DNA of 64,000 nucleotides from Selaginella tamariscina (Eukaryota > Streptophyta > Lycopodiopsida > Selaginellales > Selaginellaceae), in NCBI GenBank assembly GCA_003024785.1, contig PUQB01000069.1, positions 276,501-340,500 on the forward strand. Direction: 5' to 3'. The notes under the pieces are model-generated. The model searched no databases and was not told the origin of the DNA. It saw only the letters and a list, made by a program, of their open reading frames with translations. The position numbers were made by a program, and so were the translations under genes. Below, piece by piece: positions 22,217-34,924 of the stretch. Position 1 is the first letter of the stretch. Each line of letters starts with the position of its first letter.

Positions 22217-24886
22217 ATGGACAAGCGTTCCAGACTTTTCTTAATCAGAATTGGCAGAAGTGCAGTGTGCATCTTGAATGTGCACAGAGGATTCAAGAGC
22301 ACAGCGGCTCGAGACAAAAAGAGTGTCTTGGAGTTGGTACTTGCTCTACAAGCATGTAGCAAGGCAAGGGACTTGGAAGCTGGGAGAATGCTACATCTGG
22401 ATGCAGCTGCAGCCGGCCTTGATAACGATGACCGTGTAGCTGCTGCCCTGGTCACAATGTACAGTAAATGTCGAAGTATATCACTTGCGAGGGAGGCCTT
22501 TGATGGGATGACACATAAACATGTGGTTACATGGACCTGCCTCATTATGGGATACGTGGAAAATGGGGAGAGCTCGATAGCTCTGGATCTGTTTACCTGT
22601 ATGGACTGTCAGCCAACCCAAGTTACATATCTTGCTGCTCTCAAGGCATGTGCAGGCTTGAAGAAGTTGGAGAAGGTGATGGCCATTCATAGACAGGTCG
22701 AGGAGTGTGAATTTGATTCCAGCGTTGTGGTTGCAAGTGCTTTGGTCGACACGTATGGCAAATGCGGGAATATACGACTTGCTAGGGAGGCTTTTGACAA
22801 GATTGTCCGCAAAAATGCTGTTACATGGAACTCCCTCATTCTGGGATACGTGGAAAATGGAAAGAGCTTGGTGGCTCTCGATATGTTCACCAACATGGAC
22901 TGTGAACCAACTCATGTTACATATATCGCTGCACTCAAGGCATGTACAGCCTTGGCTAGTGAGAGAGTGTTGGAGAGGCAGACCGTTTTGGAGAAGGGCA
23001 TGGTCCTTCACAGGCAGGTAAGACACCATGGGTTTCATTCCAACATCATTGTAGCAACTAGTTTGGTGGACATGTACAGGAAATGCGGGAATATGCGACT
23101 TGCCAGGGATGTTTTCGACGGGATGGTTGATAAAACGGTTGTTACATGGAATTGTCTCATTCTGGGATACGGAGAGAATGGTCAAGGCGTGGCGGCTCTG
23201 GAGCTGTTTGCCAGCATGGACTGTGAACCAACCCAAGTTACATATCTTGCTGCACTCAGGGCATGCGCAAGCTTGGGCAGTGAAAGAAGGTCGGAGAGGC
23301 AGATTTTTGTGGAGAAGGGTATGGCCATTCATGAACAGGTTAAAGAGCGCTCATACGATTCCAACACTATTGTTTCAAACACACTGGTGGACATGTATTG
23401 CAAATGTGGAAACACAGCACGTGGCAGGGAGGTATTTGAGAGGATGGTCTATAAAGACGTTGTTACATGGACCTCCCTCATTCTCGGGTACGTGGGAAAC
23501 GGTGAGAGTGAGGTAGCTCTGGAGCTGTTCCTGGCCATGGACTGTGAACCAGACCTTGTTGCATACGTTGCGGTGCTCAAGGCATGTGCAGCATTAGCCC
23601 GAGAGAGAGAATCACAGAAGCAAATCGTTCTGGACAAGGGGATGCGTTTTCACGAACAGGTCAAGCAACATGGATTCGATTCCGACACTGTTGTTTCCAA
23701 CACGTTGCTGGACATGTATTGCAAATGCGGGAACATGGTACTTGCAAGGGAGGTTTTCCAGAGGATGGTTCAGAAAGATGTTGTTACATGGACCTGCCTC
23801 ATCTTGGGGTGTGCGGAAAATGGTGAGAGCGAGGTAGCTCTAGAGCTGTTCACAACCATGGACTGTGAACCAGACTGTCACACATATGTCGCCGTTCTTA
23901 AGGGATGTGCAGGTTTGGCCAGTGAGAGGGAGATTATTCTGGAAAGGGGCATGGCCATTCATGAACAGGTCAAAGAGCATGGACTAGATTCCAACGTTTC
24001 TGTGGCAAGTGCTTTGGTGGATATGTACAGCAGATGCAGAAATATGCAGCTTGCCAGTGAGGTTTTCGAGAGGATGGCCCGTAAACATGTTCATACATGG
24101 AATTGCCTGATTCTGGGATACGTGGAAATAGGGGAGTGCTCTGCGGCTGTAGACTTGTTTGCCAACATGAATTGTGAACCAACTCATGCTACATATCTTA
24201 CTTTGCTCAAGGCATGTCGGGCTCTAGCTGCACTGCCAGCCGGGCAAATGATTCATAGTACGATTTGCAAGCTTGGACTGGAAGAGGATGCTACCATTGC
24301 AACTGCCTTAGTGGACTTTTATAGCAGGTCTGGCTGCATGGCGGCTGCTGTAGAGATTTTTGATAGTATGCACTCTCCAAGCATTGTTTCCTGGACTGCG
24401 TTGCTATCAGGATATAGCCTGATTGGGGAGCCTTGTGAAGTGCTTAGTTTGGCAAAAGAGATTGAGGAAGCTGGTTTGCAAATGGATTCTGTCACATGGG
24501 TGTGTGTATTGACGGCCTGCAGCCATGCGGGTATGGTGGAGGAGGGTGAAATGTACTTTGAATCAATGAACAAGCATGGTATCAGGCCAACTCTGGAGCA
24601 TTATAACTGCAGGGTTGACATGCTGGGTAGAGCTAACAGGTTTGAGGAGGCATTTTCGGTTGTCAACGGCATGCCTTTCAAACCCGATGAAGTTACGTGG
24701 ATGACCCTGCTGGGAGCTTGTAGGAAATGGAAGAACGTGCAAGCCGGGAGAGTCGCTTTTGATGCGTTAGTGTGTTGCCAATCAAAAAGTGCAGGAGCTG
24801 CTGCCTATGTGATGATGGGCGACATCTATGGGAGCTTAGGAATGTGGCAGGATTGGAAACGAATGAAAGCACGCTTGGTAGTCTGA
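22217..24886 (+). CDS. PLS-class pentatricopeptide repeat protein, 889 aa
   Basis: Intronless gene for an organellar RNA-binding PPR protein. The start at 22217 gives a basic, hydrophobic N-terminus (MDKRSRLFLIRIGRS) that looks like a mitochondrial or plastid transit peptide. Seven modules follow, each with ALVDMYxKCGN and VVTWxxLILGYVENG signatures (roughly residues 95-700), so about 20 PPR motifs in PLS arrangement. The spacers between modules are longer and more variable than usual (ASERxxxERQ...EKGMAIHEQVK). The C-terminus has GMVEEGEMYFESM, LEHYN and PDEVTWMTLLGACRKW, and ends shortly after GDIYGSLGMWQDWKRMK, an E-like tail without a DYW deaminase. Proteins like this specify organelle RNA editing, splicing or stability sites; the target cannot be read from the sequence. 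A related gene lies at 52610. Confidence 0.93.
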   Translation: MDKRSRLFLIRIGRSAVCILNVHRGFKSTAARDKKSVLELVLALQACSKARDLEAGRMLHLDAAAAGLDNDDRVAAALVTMYSKCRSISLAREAFDGMTHKHVVTWTCLIMGYVENGESSIALDLFTCMDCQPTQVTYLAALKACAGLKKLEKVMAIHRQVEECEFDSSVVVASALVDTYGKCGNIRLAREAFDKIVRKNAVTWNSLILGYVENGKSLVALDMFTNMDCEPTHVTYIAALKACTALASERVLERQTVLEKGMVLHRQVRHHGFHSNIIVATSLVDMYRKCGNMRLARDVFDGMVDKTVVTWNCLILGYGENGQGVAALELFASMDCEPTQVTYLAALRACASLGSERRSERQIFVEKGMAIHEQVKERSYDSNTIVSNTLVDMYCKCGNTARGREVFERMVYKDVVTWTSLILGYVGNGESEVALELFLAMDCEPDLVAYVAVLKACAALARERESQKQIVLDKGMRFHEQVKQHGFDSDTVVSNTLLDMYCKCGNMVLAREVFQRMVQKDVVTWTCLILGCAENGESEVALELFTTMDCEPDCHTYVAVLKGCAGLASEREIILERGMAIHEQVKEHGLDSNVSVASALVDMYSRCRNMQLASEVFERMARKHVHTWNCLILGYVEIGECSAAVDLFANMNCEPTHATYLTLLKACRALAALPAGQMIHSTICKLGLEEDATIATALVDFYSRSGCMAAAVEIFDSMHSPSIVSWTALLSGYSLIGEPCEVLSLAKEIEEAGLQMDSVTWVCVLTACSHAGMVEEGEMYFESMNKHGIRPTLEHYNCRVDMLGRANRFEEAFSVVNGMPFKPDEVTWMTLLGACRKWKNVQAGRVAFDALVCCQSKSAGAAAYVMMGDIYGSLGMWQDWKRMKARLVV

Positions 24887-24978
24887 GAGACTAGTCACAA
24901 TGAATCATCAAGGGACGGAGAACTACATTCTCAAATGCTTGATCACGAGTGGTAGAATGTTAATCACGTGGATGAGGG

Positions 24979-27900
24979 ATGAGTACTTATCGCCATGACG
25001 TGGCACTCACACCCTGTAGGTCGCAAAAGCAGATGGGAAATGCTGTTCAAAAGCGGGCACGGCCGCCATGGCTACACTCCAACTTGTCGACAATCAGCAC
25101 AGAAAGCAAGCTTCCGAGGGCAATTCAGAAGATTCTGATAGCAAACAGAGGGGAAATTGCTTGTCGGATAATAAGAACAGCTAGGAGTCTTGGTATTACA
25201 ACTGTTGCGGTTTACAGTGAGGCTGATCAGAATTCACTCCACGTTCGGACTGCAGACGAGGCCGTTTGCATCGGACCAGCACCCGCACAACTCAGTTATT
25301 TGTCTACCTCTGCCGTCTTGGATGCTGCTCATCGCACTGGTGCAGATGTAAGTCTTACTTATTACTTAGGTGCAAATATACACCTACTGTTGGCGTGTGT
25401 TTGAGACACAAAATGGCAAACAGCTTACATAGTATGTTTTTCCTATTTCGAAAGCACTACACAATCCATGCGCAGGTATGGTTCTGAATAGTTTGCTTTG
25501 CTATGTAGGCAATACATCCAGGATATGGTTTTCTTTCTGAGAATGCAAAGTTTGCTCAGTCGTGCAATGGCTCTGGTATCGCATTCATTGGGCCTTCAGC
25601 GGCTGCAATCAGCCTCATGGGAGACAAGAGGTAACTATATTAGCGGGTGTATAGGAAGAATCACGCAGATGTGTTATTTTTTATTTATTAGTGCCTCTAA
25701 AAAGCTTATGAGCGCTGCTAATGTGCCTGTTGTACCTGGCTATCATGGAGATGATCAAAACCATCAACTTCTTCTTTCGGAAGCTAACAATATTGGATAT
25801 CCTATTCTCATTAAGCCTGTGCTAGGTGGTGGTGGAAAGGTCCATTACTTAGGAACTCTGTATTTACACAGTTATATTCATATATTGACCTGTATATATC
25901 TCGCTCATGTCAGGGAATGAGAATTGTGAAGAGTGAAGATGAGTTTTTGGACTGCTTGATGAGTGCCATACGTGAATCTCGTGCTGCATTTGGTGACACA
26001 AGGATGCTGATAGAAAAATACATTGCACAGCCTCGACACATTGAAGTGCAGGTATTATACAACACTATCTATTCTTTTTTAATAATATTCAGATTCATTC
26101 TTTATCAGATCTTTGGTGACAAACTTGGAAATGTTGTTCACCTGTTTGAGCGGGATTGTAGTGTTCAAAGGCGGCATCAAAAGATCATTGAGGAAGCACC
26201 TGCGGTGGGATTTGTCTCTCATTTGTTATAGAATCTACTGTGTATATCAGCACAGTGCTGTTATAATTGTGCATACATATAATTTAACAGTTACGTATAT
26301 CATTTATATTTTAATTTGTTATTGCAGCCACTTATGTCGGAGGAGTTTCGGCACTCAATAGGAGAGGCAGCAGTCAATGCCGCAAAGGTAGATGTTAGAA
26401 CCTGGTATTCAACTTTCTAAATGAGTTTTTAGATCTTATGTAGGCAGTAAACTATGAGAATGCTGGTACTGTGGAGTTCATTGTTGACACAACCACAGGC
26501 GAGTTTTTCTTCATGGAAATGAACACCCGATTACAGGTTTTAATTATAAAATATGCCACACAGCTTATTGTTAGTCCGATGTTCTTTAATGTTATCTGTA
26601 ATACAGGTTGAACATCCTGTTACGGAAATGATTACCCGTCAAGACTTGGTCGAATGGCAAATTCGTGTTGCCAATGGTGAAAGGCTTCCTCTTCAACAAA
26701 AGGAAATAACACTATCTGGTATCATATGTACATGTTCATAATACACCTATTTACAGATATATGTGTATGTTTTAAGTGTTTTATGTGATGATGTTATGAT
26801 GTAATATAACACTAAACACAGTGTAACATTATTTCCACTAGGCCATGCTTTGAGGCACGCGTATATGCTGAAAATGTTCCTAGAGGATTTCTACCGGCTG
26901 CTGGACAGCTGCATCACTATGTTCCCCAAGTACTTCACCAACTGGTAAACTGTTTATAACATTCAGTATCGTTTAATATATATAAACAACTTATACACTA
27001 TATAATTCAACATTTGCAGTTAGGATTGAAACAGGGTGGAGGAGAATGATGCTGTTAGTGTGCATTACGACCCAATGATCGCTAAACTGGTAGTATGGAG
27101 TAGTGACCGGAACCTTGCACTTACTAAGCTCCACTATTGTCTATCAAACTTTCAGGTTTACAATATATATTTTGTAATCTCTCTCTCTCTCTCTCTCTCT
27201 CTTACAGTGGTCTTTTATTCCAGGTTGCAGGACTCCCAACAAACATTCCTTTGCTGAAAAATCTTACAAAACATCCAGCATTTAGAAGAGGAGACGCATT
27301 TCATTGAGCATTTCAAAGAAGAATTGTTCCAAGAATCTGTGACTGATGTCAGCACATTTGCTGCTCTAGCTGCTGTTGGTATATGCATAAGAGACATGTA
27401 TACCTCTCGACAATCAGCTGGTAAATTTGTTTAGTAGTACTTTAGGGACGTGCCAGTATGCTAATTATATGAAGGTTTCTTTAGGTTCAGGCACACTATG
27501 GAAGTCGTCTTCAGGATTCCGTGTCAATCATGAATATACCAGGACTTTTTCCTTACAGTGGAACCCCGAGACAGAGGCTTTTCAGTGTGAGATTTTGAGC
27601 TTGCATGTCACATATTCCAAACACAATGAATTCTTAGCGAAGGTAACCTTGCTTACTGACTTATATTAGGTGATCTTTTTTGGCATTTTGTAGTTTCCAG
27701 GTAAACCAATACCAAATATTCATCTAAGGACAAAGTGGATATCCAACAAGGGTTGCTCAACTATGATAGAAATCGATGGTGTCTCATCTACTATACACTA
27801 TGCCTTGTATTTGCAGGTTCTTTGTTAAATTATGTCATGCCCTGTTTTTTTTTTTTTTACTCTTAATTACAGAAATCAGCGTATCACATACACGTTTGGA

Positions 27901-28276
27901 AGGAGGATACACACCAATATTTCACAATACCATTTCGAAACACTTGGCAGGTTGCACTTGATGAAAGCACACAGAGACATGAAGCAACCACTATAGTTAA
28001 GCCAGGAATTGTTGTTGCTCCAATGGCTGGATTAGTGGTCAAGGTCCTTGGAGGGATAAACCAAACTGTCAAGGTTGGTGACCCTCTCTTGGTCTTAGAA
28101 GCCATGAAAATGGAGGTAAATATTTCTCATGGCATATGTTATAAGTATATATTAAATGGGTCTGTTCACAGCATACTGTGAGAGCGCCTGTTTCCGGTGT
28201 TGTTACTGCAATTCATGTCGTTGCCGGCAAGCAAGTTACAGATGGTGCAGTTTTATACTGTATTACGGTTACATAA
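24979..28276 (+). CDS. MCCA: Methylcrotonoyl-CoA carboxylase alpha (biotin) subunit, 15 exons
   Basis: Biotin-containing subunit of mitochondrial 3-methylcrotonyl-CoA carboxylase in leucine breakdown. Exons as I read them: 24979-25347, 25509-25630, 25692-25839, 25914-26051, 26109-26204, 26328-26387, 26444-26536, 26607-26718, 26842-about 26943, 27020-27155, 27224-27420, 27485-27642, 27701-27816, 27873-28115, 28172-28276. A basic leader precedes [20 protein letters not shown] (biotin carboxylase start). Then [11 protein letters not shown], the ATP-grasp [38 protein letters not shown] and the biotin site EAMKME near the end. Frames break at exon 9 (one T short in CTTTGAG), exon 10 (one G short in AGGGTGG) and exon 11 (near 27290). 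No substitution stops were noticed. Either the assembly has indel errors or the gene is recently disabled. Confidence 0.9.
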
Positions 28277-28391
28277 CATGCCATCTGTATCGGGAAAATA
28301 TACAATGAGTGTTTGTTATTTTGTGCCGATGTGCCACGAGTAAGCAAAAATACCCATAAATATTAATCATATTTCCTTCAAAGTTGAGATG
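28277..28391. other. MCCA 3' flank
   Basis: Short AT-rich segment after the MCCA stop, probably its 3' untranslated region. A decayed copia element begins right after it. Confidence 0.4.
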
Positions 28392-31300
28392 AACAAGGAC
28401 CTTAATTAGGATCCTTGTGTGTCAGACCGTTGGATTACAAGAGATTCACCACGAGTCGATAGAAGATGTATAATATTGATTCTAAAAAAATATAATGATC
28501 AAACTTCTCATTTTATCACTTGGTATCGAAGCTACTTGGCCCATGCCATTTCTTTTCTGATCTTTTCTCTTGTTTCTCTTTTCTAATGACAAGCATCAAC
28601 AAGCTTGGCTTGGTCATGCTGCAAGGCATTTCCGTCGTGGAAGGAGCGAACGATATGTCCCATGGGTCTCGACTTTTGACCATGGAAAGAGCCTGGTCTA
28701 TGGTTTCCCTTGGAGGAGCTGCTTCAGATAGTGGAGCGAGCTCAGGATCCACTCTCCTTGCAGACAGATGACGCTGATGTTAGAGAAAATCGCGCCCTCA
28801 TGATTCTTTGGTTCAAATACTCTTCCGGGTTGATGGCACAGTTCTTGCACTGCCACTTTGGGAATCCATCTGTTGCTCAACTCAAGGCTTTGGAGGTTCG
28901 CATCCAGGTCATGCACTTCACTGGTGACTTCACTGCTCTTGTCAAATATACAAAGTTGCTCCACAGAGCTTCAAAACACCTCTCAAAGCTACAATGAAAG
29001 TTGCAAGATTCTTGCTCTTTGTAATTACTTTGATCCCATGTACAAGACCATCACCACCATGGTCTTCAACACGCACGTTCGCTCAAGTCGAGGAAATGTT
29101 GGAAATGCATCTCACCAAGTTGGACCTGATTAAGAACCGTCACAACGACGCCTCCCTTGTAGCTGTTGCCGAAGTCAATTTTGCAACAGGCTCCTCAGCT
29201 AGCTCCAAGAACTCCAACAACAATATTGGAGCGAGTTCATCCAAGAATCAAGGGGCACTTCCAAGAATTAGCGAGGATGACACCCCCGAAACGTTGCCAA
29301 CAGAATTCTCGTAGCCAGGAGGGCCATGTCAAGTGAGATTGTCCTCTCCTCAAACACCTCAGCAAATTCCTTATCTCTGATGGAATGATTGCAAATGCCC
29401 TAGAGGGGGATTCTCAGGGATCACAGTCGAATGGGGTAAATCCTGCTCTTGCTTCTCGTTCACCACTAACTCTTGATTCAGGATGTGAGAAACACCTGAT
29501 TCAAGATTGACAGAGCTTAAACCATGAGGAGGGAAAGTTGTGAGAGTAGGAGATGGCAACTTACTGCAAGTGGCCAAAAAGGGCAATGTATCTATTCAAG
29601 TTGGGAATGGAAAGTCTCTTAAGCTTTCAAATGCTTTGGCATGTTCCACAACTTGTCAAAATCTTGTCTCACTTGCAAGATTCTTCAATATTCTTTTCTT
29701 CCAAAGGCAATGTGACCTACTCAATGGAACCAAGAGTGCCCTGCAAATCCCCAGAAGCTATGAGATCCCTGAGCAACATGCTGCCTGCAACTGGTGTTTT
29801 TCTACACTTTGGCATGAGCGCTTGGGCCATGCTCTTCTACAAAAGGTACAAAAGCTACAACTACAAGATGGCTTTTCTTCACACCCTCTCTGTGACTTTG
29901 AACTTTGCCATGGCTGCCTTCTTGGCTAACAAATCCGCTCTCAATACCCAGCTTTCATATCCTGCTCCTCTGATCTACTACAGCTAGTCCACTTTGATCT
30001 TTGCAATCCCATGAGAGTTAGAGCCACTTCAGCAAAAGATATCTCATGACGTTTGTGGATGATTATAGCCAATGATGTCAAAGTCTATTTCCTTCACTCC
30101 AAAGATCAAAGCCCTAAATGCTTTTAGGGATTAATCTACACATGGCTTAGAATCAAATCGGGAGAAGGCTCAAGGTTTTGCGCAGCGATTTAGGAGGGGA
30201 GTACACCTCGCTAGCCTTTGAAAGCTTCTGCTCTCAAGAGGGGATCATCCACCAAACACACATGCTTGAGCACATCGCAGCAAAATGGAGTAGCAAAGTG
30301 CAAGCACTAGAGCATCATGAACACGGACCACTACTTGCACTCATCAAGTCTTCCTATGCATCTCTAGTCCACAGAGGTTAGGATTGCAATCCAAGTTCAA
30401 AACCTTCTCCCTCATTCTTCTTGACTTGATCACGTTCCAAAGGAGACTTGGAATCGTAAAAGGCAAAAGGTGACCAGGCTAAGGCACTTCAGATGCCTCG
30501 CCTTCATACGTCAAAATCCCAATGTTGGAGGTAAGTTGGCACCTCACAGTAAGCCAACATTCTTGGTCGGTGATGATGAGTGGATAGTTTATCATGATTG
30601 CCAAACCAACTCACCAGCAAAATCGACCAAAGTTTCACGTGCATAGGAGTTGAATGCTTGGCTCTGGAGGATGAGTTTGCCGAGGAGGGAAGGCCTACCG
30701 CTGACTTTGTAGCTGAGCTTGAGTTCACAAGGGAAGAACATGCTCAGCTTGATACACCCGCACTGGAACAACTAGCTCACCCTGCACCAATGGAGCTAAA
30801 CACACAACCAATGATACGACGAGCTCCGAAAGTTAATCGCCTGGCATGAGGACTTCCTTCCGATCCTTAGTTTCTCGAGCATGATCAATTAGGTAAACCA
30901 ACTCAGGTTCCCAAAACCAAGGCACTGCTAGTCACCCATCCGAAGGTTTCCACTCCCAACAACTTCTACGAGGCACAAAGCTCACTTGAACCCTAGGAGT
31001 GGATAAAAGCCATGCAGGACAAGCTTGACTCTCACCAAGTCAACCAAACCTTCACACTCGTGCCAGAGGAGCCACACCAACAAGTCATCGGAGGTCACTA
31101 GGTTTTCAAAAAGGTGTTGAACCTAGACAATAGCATCAAGTGCTTCAAGACTCGCTTCATTGCCAAAGGATTCTCTCAGGTGCTGGGACTACACTTTGAT
31201 AAAACCTTTTCTCTGACTGTCAAAGTTGCTAGTGTTCGAGTTCTCATGGCCTTCACTGCATAGTTTGAACTCACAGCACACCACCTCTACGTGAAAACGG

Positions 31301-32626
31301 CCTTTTAAACACTCCCTTAAAAGAGAAGATCTTCATGACACAACCAAAAGGATTAGAGGAAACAAGAGCTAATGGGGAGAAAATGGTCTGTGAGTTGCAA
31401 CGAGTAGTGTATAGCCTCAAGTAGGCGTCGAGAGAATGGTACATTGTGTCTCAACAACTTTCTCCATGAGTACAGCTTCACCAAGCTCAACTCCAATGAT
31501 AACCTCTATTAGAAGGGACCTCTGAGGGCTTCTTAGTCATTGCAATATATGTAGATGATTGTTTACTCGTCGGTAGTAATCAAAACCTCCTCCAACGTTA
31601 TAAGGAGCTCATGAGTCAACGGTATCAACTCTCAGATTTGGGACAAGTGTATCAAGGTAGAACAAGATGAAGCTGTTGGAAGGTCAAAAGCTTAGCCGAC
31701 CACAATACATCAACGAGCTGCTTGAACACTTCACATGACCAACTGCCAACCTGCTCCAACGTTGATGATCAGAGGTAGGAAATTAGTACTTGAAGGTACG
31801 CTTGCATTTAAAATCCAAGTATATATCGGTCCCTAGTTGGTGGTCTAAACCTAGCAAATACCACCTATATTGGAGTCCTCAGTCACTTCAACTCAAGTCT
31901 TCTCTAAGACCATTGACATGCTGCCAAGAGAGTGCTCAAGTTTATAGGGAACTCTTCACTTTGGTTTGCTTTACACTAGGAACAGTAAAGGTTTCGTGGT
32001 ACTTCAAGTGTTTACTGATGTTGATTGGGTCTAAAATCCGGATTCAGAGTCTCTACCACTCGAGTATGTTGCTTAATGAGTGGAGCCCCTATATCATGGT
32101 TAAGCTAGAAATAGACCTCAATGGCACTCTCCAACGCCGAAGTAGAGTACGTAGCCGCATCAACACTCGCAAAAGAAATAGTTTGGCTAAGGCATATGTT
32201 AGCTGAACTTCGACATCAGCAACACGATCCCACCCTAAGCTGTGACAACCAAAGCACGATTGTCAAGACAAAGAACCCGGTTCTTCACTCACGCAGCAAG
32301 CATATAGAGATCCACCACCACTTCATTTGCAAAAAGGTAGCGGATAAGGAGATAGTACTCAAATAAGTCCCTTTCTCTCAACAATTGGCTAATAGTTCAC
32401 CCAACCACTATCGGAGAGTGTTTCTTTAAGCTGAAATCTTGGTTAGGAATTTTAGCTTGAGGGGGAGTGTTAGGAATTGATTACTTTGAAATGCGATATG
32501 ATCCCTGGGTGTCAGACCATTGGGATGACATGAGATTCACCTAAAGGTGTACATAAAGGGTCAATAGAAAATGTATAGCATTGATTTTAAAAAAATATAA
32601 AGTTCGAACTTCTCATTTTCTCATTA
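28392..32626 (+). mobile_element. Decayed Ty1/copia element
   Basis: Plus-strand element with a damaged 5' LTR (about 28392-28518, ending CATTTTATCA) followed by a primer site TTGGTATCGAAGC (28520 onward), gag from about 28587 (MTSINKLGLVMLQGISV), a pre-integrase piece (WHERLGHALLQKVQKL, about 29800-29860), integrase traces (30178-30381), RT (about 31000-31620, CFKTRFIAKGFSQV and IYVDDCLLVGS), RNase H (32110-32366, AEVEYVAASTLAKEIVWLRHM) and a polypurine tract (GAGGGGGAG, about 32457-32467). The 3' LTR is about 32469-32626 (TGTTAGGAATTG...). Numerous stops and frameshifts. It sits immediately downstream of MCCA. Confidence 0.85.
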
Positions 32627-34604
32627 AAAACAAAGTGTGTCTTTTCGTTTTTAAGTTATATATTATATAGTTTAATTGAAATTAAATTATAAATTTAAAT
32701 ATTTTAATTTTAATTTAAATTAATAGTGAGATTTCATGGTTAAATGTCAATCCCATTAAAAAATAAATATTATATATTAAAACTATGTTTAGATGAATTC
32801 TTACGTTGTTGTACACGTGTTATTATTACTATATGTAGTGTTGCCACAAATTCACTCACGTTTAACCTGCCTTATTTAATTGATTGATTTTTCTTATATG
32901 ATATTTTATTTATAAACCACCAAAACATATTTAAGCTACCAAAATATGAAGATTCTTCAATAATATATAAATTCATTTTTAAACTTTATAAAAATTATTT
33001 TAAATTTATATAAAAAGAAAACAACTCAAAACTTAACTTGAGAACTTTCTCACGTGAATATGCAATACACAAATCACAAATAGTTGTTTATGAAGGTTTT
33101 CTGCATATTGTGGTAGTAGGCAAAAACTTGGCTCGCCTATAACATATGATAAAACATGAAACAAGTTAACTTACATATAAGTGTCATTTCTAATTTGATA
33201 TAGATGAAACTATTGAAGTAATAAGGCAACCATTAGATTAGTAAAATGAGAAAATGTTTTTTTAGGTGTGCAAATAAGTTATAATGGGAAATGTGTTTAA
33301 GTAGTGAAATGTCTACTTAGACAATGCCTTTTAAATGTGCAAAACTTGTTATAAGACCAAAGACTTAACTAGTGGAATATAATACCTTTTAAATGTGCAA
33401 ATAAGTTATAAGATAAAAGGAATTTAACTAACTCTTTAAATGTAGCATACTCAAATATAATAATGCAAATTTAACAACGATAAAGATAAACTAATTGTTA
33501 AAGTGTGACAGACTCACGAAGGGTATGCCTTGATTACACAAGTAAAATTTATGTTATTGGAGAGGAAGTATTGTTTTCTTTGAAACAATAATATGCTTGT
33601 ATATGTACTCTACTTAATAATTACAATAATGCCCTTTACTTTACTTATCAAAGAAAGAAAGTGCACTTACTCTACTTAATGTTTTCAATAAAGCCTATTT
33701 CTTTAGCAACAACCCTTTTGTATTTAGGTGTGAATTTTAATATACTAACTTGATTGGCTATGGATATAGGAAAACCCTAGGGTTATTCTTAATTAATTTA
33801 ACAAGGCAAGGAGTTAAAAGGTAAATTTTTATAAAAACGTTAAGAAATACAAAATTGATGAATCAAATAAAAGAACCAAATTTATTTAGTATATGTAATA
33901 TATTGCAGGCATCCTTTAACAAAGTTAAATTATTTAAAATTGTTATTTCAAACTCATTTACCTTATTAATTTTTCACTCCCAAAGTTAAAATGGAGTCAA
34001 CCCATTAAGTAGTGGCCCATAAGTTAATTCTTTACTTATATAATTTCATAAAACATTTATGACAAATAAAAGGAGTTGCTCTAATCAAGACACAGTATTT
34101 ATTGTGTTATTCCTTTTTAATTTATAATTTTATGAATTTCATGTTAAATGGCCTCCCCTAAATTAGTATGCAAACTCCCATGTCTTTCTTAGTTAACATG
34201 TCTTATATTCTCTATGCACTTGATTTTCATTAGATTTTATTAATAAGCTGCTTGCATTATATAATTACTTCCAATTAAGAATGAGGTCAAACAAGAATAA
34301 TTCAAAGTTACATAGCATAACTTATTTGTAACTATGTCATTTTGTTATATTTCTTTTATTTTTGTCATCTCTTCAATTGCAACAAGTAAACCTCATTGTT
34401 AGTAAACATATTAATAGTAATGCATCGTATAGCACCACATGTGTACCCTATGCCGGGGTTATATTGGAGATAAATACCTTTGACCATCGTTCACTTTCTA
34501 ATATTGATTAATTGATATTGATTATTGCTAAAGGTTAGTTAACCTGCATTGAAATATTATTAATCAAACATTAACAACACATGTCTAATGAGGTATTCAT
34601 TAAC
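32627..34604. other. AT-rich intergenic DNA, no gene seen
   Basis: About 2 kb of very AT-rich sequence with no open frame worth reporting. Some words recur (for example TTTTAAATGTGCAAA near 33330 and 33390, with AAGTTATAA nearby), suggesting a small local duplication. Confidence 0.6.
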
Positions 34605-34728
34605 GTTGACAAAACTCGATGACCAATATTAATTTTTAAATTCGTGTAAAACCTTAGTTTTAACCACGGAACTCGTTGACCAATATTAATCTTTAAATTC
34701 GTTTGAAACCTTAATTCTAACCATCGAG
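34605..34728. repeat. Two tandem 60-bp repeats at the MULE insertion site
   Basis: A unit beginning ACTCG(A/T)TGACCAATATTAAT and ending TAACCA occurs twice in tandem (about 34614-34673 and 34672-34728). A third, diverged copy occurs beyond the MULE at 42830-42900 (TTGTTAACTAATATT). The MULE inserted inside this small array. Confidence 0.6.
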
Positions 34729-34924
34729 GAGGATTAGCAAAAACCGGGCTTCGTACAACGGGCTTTTCGCATATTCTGGAATATCCAGGAATATTCTGTC
34801 AAATAAATGGGAATATTCTAGAATATTCTGCCAAGTAGATTTCTTTAACTTTCAATATAAAATGCCGACCAACAAGTGAAAACGCTAATTATTTGCCTAC
34901 TAGACTTTACTATACCGACTGGAC

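Noticed and set aside
22481-23332. 283-aa antisense open frame over the first PPR gene
   Set aside because: It mirrors the repeated PPR modules on the other strand and repeats with the same period. The sense frame has all the known motifs.
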